Of a DNA stretch of 64,000 bases, positions 45,701 to 52,314 are shown piece by piece (the first letter of the stretch is position 1; each line of letters opens with the position of its first letter). The notes beneath the pieces were generated by a model. It did not search any database. It was not told the DNA's origin and was given only the letters and a program-made list of their open reading frames with translations. This stretch comes from Halictus rubicundus (taxonomy: Eukaryota > Arthropoda > Insecta > Hymenoptera > Halictidae): NCBI RefSeq assembly GCF_050948215.1, contig NW_027488565.1:806001-870000 (forward strand), given 5' to 3'. A program made the position numbers and the translations under genes.

Positions 45701-48592
45701 GGATAGAGGATAGGGTAGGATAGAGGATAGGATATGATAGAGGATAGGATATGATAGAGGATAGGATAGAGGATAGGATAGGAAAGAGGACAGGATAGGA
45801 TACAGGATACGATATTATAGAGGATAGGATAGGACAGAGGATAGGATAGTATAGAGGATAGGATATTATGGAGGATAGGATAGGATAGAGGATTGGATAG
45901 CATAGAGGATAGGAGTCGATAGAGGATAGGATAGGATAGAGGATAGGATAGGATAGAGGATATGATAGGATAGAGGACTGGATAGGATAGAGGATAGGAT
46001 GGGATAGAGGACAGGATAGGATACAGGATACGATATTATAGAGGATACGATATTATGGAGGATAGGATAGGATAGAGGATAGGATAGAGGATTGGATAGA
46101 GGATAGGATAGGATATAGGATAGGATAGGATAGAGGATAGGATAGGATAGAGGATAGGATAGGATAGAGGATTGGATAGGATAGAGGATAGGATAGGATA
46201 GAGGATAAGATAGGATACAGGATACGATACTATAGATAATAGGATATTATAGAGGATAGGATAGGATAAAGGATAGGGTAGGATAGACGATATTATAGGA
46301 AAGAGGATAGGATATGATAGAGGATACGATATTATAGGAAAGAGGATAGGATATGATAGAGGATACGATATTATAGAGGATAGGATAGGATAGAGGATAA
46401 CATAGGGGATTGGATAGGATAGAGGATAGGATAGGATGGAGGATAGGATAGGATAGAGGATAGGATAGGATAGAGGATAGGATAGGATAGAGGATAGGAT
46501 AGGATAGAGGATAGGATAGGATAGAGGATATGATAGGATAGAGGATACGATAGGATAGAGGATAGGATAGGATAGATGATATTATAGGAAAGAGGATAGG
46601 ATATGATAGAGGATACGATATTATAGAGGATAGGATAGGATAGAGGATAACATAGGGGATTCGATAGGATAGAGGATAGGATAGGATTGATGATAGGATA
46701 GGAAAGAGGATAGCATAGGATAGAGGATAGGATAGGATAGAGGATAGGATAGGATAGAGGATAGGATAGGATAGAGGATAGGATAGGATAGAGGATAGGA
46801 TAGGATAGAGGATTGGATAGGATAGAGGATGCGATAGGATAGAGGATAGGATAGGATTGAGGATAGGATAGGATAGAGGATAAGATAGGATACAGGATAC
46901 GATACTATAGATAATAGGATATTATAGAGGATAGAATAGGATAAAGGATAGGGTAGGATAGACGATATTATAGGAAAGAGGATAGGATATGATAGAGGAT
47001 ACGATATTATAGGAAAGAGGATAGGATATGATAGAGGATACGATATTATAGAGGATAGGATAGGATAGAGGATAGGATAGGATGGAGGTTAGGATAGGAT
47101 AGAGGATAGGATAGGATAGAGGATATGATAGGATAGAGGATAGGATAGGATAGAGGATAGGATAGGATAGATGATATTATAGGAAAGAGGATAGGATATG
47201 ATAGAGGATACGATATTATAGAGGATAGGATAGGATAGAGGATAACATAGGGGATTGGATAGGATAGAGGATAGGATAGGATTGATGATAGGATAGGAAA
47301 GAGGACAGGATAGGATACAGGATACGATATTATAGAGGATACGATAGTATAGAGGATAGGATAGGATAGAGGATAGGATAGGATAGAGGATAGGATAGGA
47401 TAGAGGATAGGATAGTATAGAGGATAGGATAGGATAGAGGATAGGATAGGATAGACGATAGGATAGGATAGAGGATAGGATAGGATAGAGAATAGGATAG
47501 GATAGAGGATAGGATAGGATAGAGGATAGGATAGGATAGGATAAAGGATAGGATAGGATAGAGGATAGGATAGGATAGAGGATAGGATAGGATAGAGGAT
47601 AGGATAGGATAGAGGATAGGATAGGATAGAAGATAGGATAGGATAGAGGATACGATAGGATAGAGGGTAGGATAGGACAGAGGATAGGATAGTATAGAGG
47701 ATAGGATATTATGGAGGATAGGATAGGATAGAGGATAGGATAGAGGATTGGATAGCTTAGAGGATAGGAGTCGATAGAGGATAGGACAGGATAGAGGATA
47801 GGATAGGATAGAGGATATGATAGGATAGAGGACTGGATAGGATAGAGGATGCGATAGGATAGAGGATAGGATAGGATTGAGGATAGGATAGGATAGAGGA
47901 TAAGATAGGATACAGGATACGATACTATAGATAATAGGATATTATAGAGGATAGAATAGGATAAAGGATAGGGTAGGATAGACGATATTATAGGAAAGAG
48001 GATAGGATATGATAGAGGATACGATATTATAGGAAAGAGGATAGGATATGATAGAGGATACGATATTATAGAGGATAGGATAGGATAGAGGATAGGATAG
48101 GATGGAGGTTAGGATAGGATAGAGGATAGGATAGGATAGAGGATATGATAGGATAGAGGATAGGATAGAGGATAGGATAGGATAGATGATATTATAGGAA
48201 AGAGGATAGGATATGATAGAGGATACGATATTATAGAGGATAGGATAGGATAGAGGATAACATAGGGGATTGGATAGGATAGAGGATAGGATAGGATTGA
48301 TGATAGGATAGGAAAGAGGACAGGATAGGATACAGGATACGATATTATAGAGGATACGATAGTATAGAGGATAGGATAGGATAGAGGATAGGATAGGATA
48401 GAGGATAGGATAGGATAGAGGATAGGATAGTATAGAGGATAGGATAGGATAGAGGATAGGATAGGATAGACGATAGGATAGGATAGAGGATAGGATAGGA
48501 TAGAGAATAGGATAGGATAGAGGATAGGATAGGATAGAGGATAGGATAGGATAGGATAAAGGATAGGATAGGATAGAGGATAGGATAGGATA
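42710..48592. repeat. 2942-bp tandem duplication in satellite, with nested 1020-bp repeats
   Basis: The first copy is about 42710-45650 and the second about 45651-48592. Landmarks with a 2942-bp offset are GATAGATAGGATAAAGG (42721 and 45663), ACAGGATACGATATTATGG (43081 and 46023), GATAGAATAGG (43991 and 46933) and TAGCTTAGAGG (44811 and 47753). Inside each copy is a 1020-bp repeat (exactly 60 monomer lengths): AGAATAGG at 43991 and 45011, and at 46933 and 47953. A partial third copy follows, with TAGCTTAGAGG at 48768. A 5-bp loss near 48.16 kb separates the copies. Confidence 0.88.
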
Positions 48593-50172
48593 GAGGATAG
48601 GATAGGATAGAGGATAGGATAAGATAGAGGATAGGATAGGATAGAAGATAGGATAGGATAGAGGATACGATAGGATAGAGGGTAGGATAGGACAGAGGAT
48701 AGGATAGTATAGAGGATAGGATATTATGGAGGATAGGATAGGATAGAGGATAGGATAGAGGATTGGATAGCTTAGAGGATAGGAGTCGATAGAGGATAGG
48801 ACAGGATAGAGGATAGGATAGGATAGAGGATATGATAGGATAGAGGACTGGATAGGATAGAGGATAGGATGGGATAGAGGACAGGATAGGATACAGGATA
48901 CGATATTATAGAGGATACGATATTATGGAGGATAGGATAGGATAGAGGATAGGATAGAGGATTGGATAGAGGATAGGATAGGATATAGGATAGGATAGGA
49001 TAGAGGATAGGATAGGATAGAGGATAGGATAGGATAGAGGATTGGATAGGATAGAGGATAGGATAGGATAGAGGATAAGATAGGATACAGGATACGATAC
49101 TATAGATAATAGGATATTATAGAGGATAGGATAGGATAAAGGATAGGGTAGGATAGACGATATTATAGGAAAGAGGATAGGATATGATAGAGGATACGAT
49201 ATTATAGGAAAGAGGATAGGATATGATAGAGGATACGATATTATAGAGGATAGGATAGGATAGAGGATAACATAGGGGATTGGATAGGATAGAGGATAGG
49301 ATAGGATTGATGATAGGATAGGAAAGAGGACAGGATAGGATACAGGATACTATATTATAGAGGATACGATATTATAGAGGATACGATAGTATAGAGGATA
49401 GGATAGGATAGAGGATAGGATAGGATAGAGGATAGGATAGGATAGAGGATAGGATAGGATAGAGGATAGGATAGGATAGAGGATAGGATAGGATAGAGGA
49501 TAGGATAGGATAGAGGGTAGGATAGGATAGAGGATTGGATAGGATAGAGGATGCGATAGGATAGAGGATAGGATAGGATTGAGGATAGGATAGGACAGAG
49601 GATAAGATAGGATACAGGATGCGATATTATAGAGGATAGGATAGGATAGAGGATAGATAGGATAAAGGATAGGATAGGATAGTGGATATGATAGGATAGA
49701 GGATAGGGTAGGATAGAGGATAGGATACGATAGAGGATAGGATATGATAGAGGATAGGATAGAGGATAGGATAGGAAAGAGGACAGGATAGGATACAGGA
49801 TACGATATTATAGAGGATAGGATAGGATAGAGGATAGATAGGATAAAGGATAGGATAGGATAGTGGATATGATAGGATAGAGGATAGGGTAGGATAGAGG
49901 ATAGGATACGATAGAGGATAGGATATGATAGAGGATAGGATAGAGGATAGGATAGGAAAGAGGACAGGATAGGATACAGGATACGATATTATAGAGGATA
50001 CGATATTATAGAGGATACGATAGTATAGACGATAGGATAGGATAGAGGATAGGATAGGATAGAGGATTGGATAGGATAGAGGATAGGATGGGATAGACGA
50101 TAGGATAGGATAGAGGATAGGATAGGATAGAGGATAGGATAGGATAGAGGATAGGATAGGATAGAGGATAGG

Positions 50173-50176
50173 ATAG
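50173..50176. repeat. Target site duplication ATAG (left)
   Basis: ATAG immediately precedes the 5' LTR and matches ATAG immediately after the 3' LTR. A 5-bp duplication does not fit, since the left flank is GATAG and the right is ATAGG. Removing the element and one ATAG restores a satellite stretch in correct 7+5+5 phase. The target is repetitive, so chance matching is easier than usual. Confidence 0.8.
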
Positions 50177-50181
50177 TGTCA

Positions 50182-50201
50182 CGTTCCCATGCAAGGGAAC
50201 G
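50182..50201. promoter_or_regulatory. Inverted repeat near LTR 5' end
   Basis: CGTTCCC and GGGAACG form a perfect 7-bp inverted repeat around a 6-base loop, five bases inside the LTR terminus. The same structure is at 56453-56472 in the 3' LTR. It could be part of the terminus recognised by integrase or a U3 regulatory palindrome. The sequence alone does not decide. Confidence 0.55.
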
Positions 50202-50205
50202 CGAC

Positions 50206-50240
50206 GCTCCCGGCTCACGCTTAACGCGTTTAGCGGGAGC
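50206..50240. promoter_or_regulatory. Nested palindrome in U3
   Basis: GCTCCCG at 50206-50212 pairs with CGGGAGC at 50234-50240. Centred between them is the 8-bp palindrome AACGCGTT (50223-50230), flanked by CGCT and AGCG. The same structure occurs in the 3' LTR at +6271. Function is unknown, and transcription-factor binding or DNA structure are both possible. Confidence 0.5.
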
Positions 50241-50390
50241 TGCCCCCACCACAGAACGTACTCGTCGCGAGGTGGCCACCTGCGAAGGAGCTCGCCACCA
50301 TACAAACAAAAACACAATCGAAAACAAAACTAAGTAAGAAGATTTCCTAGAAAAATCCAAAAATAGATACAAATATGGAGGAAACGGCCG

Positions 50391-50398
50391 TATAAATA
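50391..50398 (+). promoter_or_regulatory. TATA box of the LTR (TATAAATA)
   Basis: TATAAATA is a good TATA box. A start near TCAGA at 50423-50427 would put it about 30-34 bases upstream. A perfect 8-bp stem-loop (50399-50419) lies directly between the box and the expected start. Confidence 0.7.
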
Positions 50399-50419
50399 CG
50401 AGTGGCAAAGAGCCACTCG
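50399..50419 (+). promoter_or_regulatory. Stem-loop at the expected transcription start
   Basis: CGAGTGGC (50399-50406) and GCCACTCG (50412-50419) form a perfect 8-bp stem with a 5-base AAAGA loop. It sits directly downstream of the TATA box. It may be in the promoter DNA rather than in the RNA if transcription starts at 50425. Confidence 0.55.
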
Positions 50420-50443
50420 CGCTCAGATTCCTCCAGACCCTTC

Positions 50444-50508
50444 GAAGGTGCGGTCCTTGCCAGCACCTTCCAAAATCCACCAGAAGGTGCGGTCTTCGCC
50501 AGCACCTC
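50444..50508 (+). promoter_or_regulatory. Pair of tandem hairpins in the LTR leader, 39-bp period
   Basis: GAAGGTGC (50444-50451) pairs with GCACCTTC (50463-50470). A second related hairpin, AGGTGC (50485-50490) with GCACCT (50502-50507), follows with a 39-bp period. The two loops differ slightly (GGTCCTTGCCA and GGTCTTCGCCA) while the stems are kept. If transcription starts near 50425 both hairpins lie in R, near the 5' end of the genomic RNA, where packaging or dimerisation signals are often found in retroelements. That role is an inference. Confidence 0.6.
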
Positions 50509-50549
50509 CTGGCTAACTACCTATAATTCCCGCAATACTCCATATAACT

Positions 50550-50555
50550 AATAAA
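50550..50555 (+). terminator. Poly(A) signal candidate 1 in LTR (AATAAA)
   Basis: AATAAA is followed by GTCC and a run of seven T. The copy in the 3' LTR is at 56821-56826. It lies only 14 bases before the ATG of the LTR ORF. If it is the functional 3' end signal, the LTR ORF would be in U5 and present only at the 5' end of the genomic RNA. Confidence 0.5.
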
Positions 50556-50568
50556 GTCCTTTTTTTAG

Positions 50569-50862
50569 ATGTGTAAGTCGCGTAAGACTAAGCGGGGAGG
50601 AAGGAAACACCAGTTAAAAAAACTAACAAAGGCATTATATCAACACGTAGAACCCCCAGAAAACTTTGATGATTATTTCCGGCCCGCATGGAAATTAATC
50701 CCAATAACATTTTCGGAGCCTATACCATGGAAGCTGATCCCCACGCCGTCCCCTGTCCTAGCTTCTCCCCCCACCGACGTGCATCTAGCCTATGATCCAC
50801 GCGTAATAAATTTTATAATAAGCGATAATACCTTACCTACATTAATATCACCTATTATTTAA
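50569..50862 (+). CDS. Small basic protein ORF inside the 5' LTR (97 aa)
   Basis: This is an ATG-to-TAA frame of 97 codons that I do not recognise. The first 20 residues hold nine or ten Lys/Arg (K-S-R-K-T-K-R-G-G-R-K), like a nuclear-localisation or RNA-binding arm. The C-terminal half is proline-rich and ends in hydrophobic residues. The pentapeptide WKLIP occurs at residues 41-45 and 54-58, and the base differences between those two copies are all synonymous. The ORF starts 14 bases after an AATAAA and has a weak start context (T at -3). It would be the first ORF on a transcript begun at the LTR TATA box, upstream of gag. It could be a real accessory protein, a regulatory upstream ORF, or chance in an 891-bp LTR. 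Confidence 0.45.
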   Translation: MCKSRKTKRGGRKHQLKKLTKALYQHVEPPENFDDYFRPAWKLIPITFSEPIPWKLIPTPSPVLASPPTDVHLAYDPRVINFIISDNTLPTLISPII

Positions 50863-50931
50863 GCACACATACACATTAACACTTCTTTTATAAACACGAA
50901 CATTCACGCACACACTACACACACATTTGTA

Positions 50932-50939
50932 TATATAAA
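50932..50939 (+). promoter_or_regulatory. Second TATA-like box in LTR (TATATAAA)
   Basis: TATATAAA lies in a CA-rich stretch 128 bases before the LTR end. With the second AATAAA about 100 bases downstream it could define a short alternative R region. It may also be chance, because this part of the LTR is AT-rich. The copy in the 3' LTR is at 57203-57210. Confidence 0.35.
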
Positions 50940-51032
50940 ACAGTTTCTTCTTCTTAATATACATATTTTATTTATCAACTAACAGTTTTTCTTTCCTTTT
51001 TTCCCTATAAGCTCACCTCCTTCTCCCTGCGA

Positions 51033-51038
51033 AATAAA
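51033..51038 (+). terminator. Poly(A) signal candidate 2 in LTR (AATAAA)
   Basis: AATAAA lies 29 bases before the end of the LTR. The 3' LTR copy is at 57304-57309. If it is used, R would include the LTR ORF and the transcript would end close to the LTR boundary. Confidence 0.45.
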
Positions 51039-51067
51039 CCCCGAAACTCCGTAATTAAAACGTAACA

Positions 51068-51156
51068 GATAAAAATTTGGTGACAGCGGTGGGGTTTCGC
51101 ACATGATACGCGGAGAAGGAAAAGCTTTGGGAAAAAGTTAGAAATTTATATTAAAA
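51068..51156 (+). other. 5' leader between LTR and gag
   Basis: These 89 bases contain the primer-binding site and a purine-rich stretch (GCGGAGAAGGAAAAGC) before the gag ATG. One ATG lies in the leader at 51103, followed by ATACGCGGAG. It is not in the gag frame. Confidence 0.6.
51078..51093 (+). promoter_or_regulatory. Primer-binding site, tRNA-Leu type
   Basis: TGGTGACAGCGGTGGG begins with TGG, the complement of the tRNA CCA end. From memory of eukaryotic tRNA-Leu(AAG) 3' ends it differs at one position in 16, and similarity continues into GGTTTCG. It starts 10 bases after the LTR end, a longer gap than in many retroelements. It would prime minus-strand DNA synthesis. The exact primer tRNA needs a match against the host tRNA set. 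Confidence 0.7.
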
Positions 51157-52314
51157 ATGCCTCTTACACGGCAACAAAAACTTACTGAAGGAGAAGTAGA
51201 AGTATTGTTGGAGCAACTCCAGAAAAAGGAACAGCTACTAGCTGAACAACAAGAACAATTTAAAGAAACACAGAAAAATTTCGAAGATTTCTTAGAGACG
51301 GAAAGAGAGAAAGTTCGATTAGAAGAAGATGATAAAATTAAAATTCTAACACAAACTGTTTTAAATTTACAAACTCAACTCACCGAGAAAAGTAGGCAAG
51401 TCAGCTCCCCTCAAGCATCGTTAACACAAAATCACTCTTCCTCACTAAAAATTCAAGATGTCATTCAAGACATACCGACATTTTCGGGAAGTAATATCCC
51501 AATCAATAGGTTTTTTCAAGCCTGTCGACGAGCTCGGGATGCTCTCTCACCTTGTCAAGAGCCAGACCTAGTCAAATCAATTAGATTAAAAATTTTTGGC
51601 AGAGCCTACTGCATCATAGAAGATGAGGAATTTTCTTCAATCGATAATCTTTTAGATTCTCTTCATACCAAACTACTTCCTCAAAAATCATCATATTTTT
51701 ACCGTGGTCAATTATCAGATATTTTCAAGGGTCTTAATGAACATATCATAGACTATATCCAGCGTGTCAAAAATTTAAAAAATACAATTGTAGCTTCAGA
51801 ACGACAGGAAGGTCGCCCAACAGATCCCAAAATAGATGAGTTCGTTCTAGAATATTTTGTTAAGGGCCTCCCGTCCAATATTCAAATATTACTAAAATTC
51901 AGAGGTTATAATAACCTTAATGAGGCATATAATCACTCAATAAATATTTTTAATGATTTAGAACAAGAACAAGCTAGATTTAGGCCGTCGACCCTAAATT
52001 CAACGGCACCTGCTTTCACGCCGCGAAGACCGGCACCTCATTATAATAATAATAATCTTAATAATAATAATAATAATAATAATGATAAAATGCGGTTCCC
52101 TAACTCGCCGAAAAGTTGCAACTACTGCAACCGGCTTGGTCACACTCATACAGAGTGTTTCAAAAACCCTCAAAATCGTCCCTCAACTTCGGGAAACGAA
52201 AACAAACCCCCGCCGACGGACGACCGGCGAGGGGGAACAATCGGGCGTCCTACCTTCCCAATCTCCTCCGAACTTACCATATCAGAGGAACCTTCGATTC
52301 TGTCGTCGAACTAG
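51157..52314 (+). CDS. gag: Gag polyprotein, Ty3/gypsy type (385 aa)
   Basis: Gag forms the particle shell and binds the genomic RNA. Residues about 7-75 are rich in Glu, Gln, Lys and Leu in heptad-like spacing and look like a coiled coil. Residues about 106-285 resemble the retrotransposon gag core, starting at P-T-F-S-G and containing F-F-Q-A-C-R-R-A. A run of Asn coded by an AAT microsatellite spans about residues 296-310. One CCHC zinc knuckle, CNYCNRLGHTHTEC, is at residues 321-334 (C-x2-C-x4-H-x4-C) and would contact RNA. The ATG at 51157 is the first long in-frame start after the primer-binding site. The last 211 bases overlap pol in the -1 frame. The frame is intact, with no visible break. 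Confidence 0.93.
   Translation: MPLTRQQKLTEGEVEVLLEQLQKKEQLLAEQQEQFKETQKNFEDFLETEREKVRLEEDDKIKILTQTVLNLQTQLTEKSRQVSSPQASLTQNHSSSLKIQDVIQDIPTFSGSNIPINRFFQACRRARDALSPCQEPDLVKSIRLKIFGRAYCIIEDEEFSSIDNLLDSLHTKLLPQKSSYFYRGQLSDIFKGLNEHIIDYIQRVKNLKNTIVASERQEGRPTDPKIDEFVLEYFVKGLPSNIQILLKFRGYNNLNEAYNHSINIFNDLEQEQARFRPSTLNSTAPAFTPRRPAPHYNNNNLNNNNNNNNDKMRFPNSPKSCNYCNRLGHTHTECFKNPQNRPSTSGNENKPPPTDDRRGGTIGRPTFPISSELTISEEPSILSSN
52042..52085 (+). repeat. AAT microsatellite in gag
   Basis: Repeated AAT with a CTT interruption codes the Asn-rich linker between the gag core and the zinc knuckle. The repeat is in frame, so changes in repeat number would keep gag open. In the -1 (pol) frame this region has stops (TGA at 52083, TAA at 52086 and 52101), which fixes the upstream limit of pol. 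Confidence 0.85.

Larger units (their letters stand above)
1..50176. repeat. 17-bp satellite array, left block (GATAGAGGATAGGATAG)n
   Basis: The whole block is a head-to-tail satellite whose commonest monomer is GATAGAGGATAGGATAG, made of one 7-mer (GATAGAG) and two 5-mers (GATAG). The + strand of the monomer is 7 G, 7 A, 3 T and no C, so it is strongly purine-biased, and the orientation never inverts. C appears only in variant monomers such as GATACGATATTATAG, GACAGG, GATAACATAGG, GATGCGATAGG and GGAGTCGATAG. Extra or missing 5-mers and 7-mers shift the phase locally. Variants recur in ordered cassettes, which reveals higher-order duplications listed separately. I found no non-satellite insertion in this block. 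Minus-strand reading frames are open only because 17 is not a multiple of 3 and no antisense phase has a stop. They are not genes. Confidence 0.97.
50177..51067 (+). repeat. 5' LTR (891 bp)
   Basis: It begins TGTCACG and ends CGTAACA. It aligns base for base with 56448-57338 at a fixed offset of 6271 bp, and I found no difference when reading the two side by side. The first 100 bases are GC-rich with several inverted repeats. A TATAAATA box lies at 50391, an AATAAA at 50550, a 97-codon ORF at 50569-50862, a second TATA-like TATATAAA at 50932 and a second AATAAA at 51033. The LTR therefore drives transcription of the element and may also hold a small gene of its own. Confidence 0.96.

Noticed and set aside
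1..50176. CRISPR array
   Set aside because: There are no unique spacers between repeats. Monomers are head to tail with point variants.
50006..50480. Antisense ORFs running from the 5' LTR into satellite (and 56425-56751 in the 3' LTR)
   Set aside because: They exist because the GC-rich LTR start and the satellite both lack antisense stops. The two LTR copies give different C-termini depending on flank, which is not how a gene behaves.
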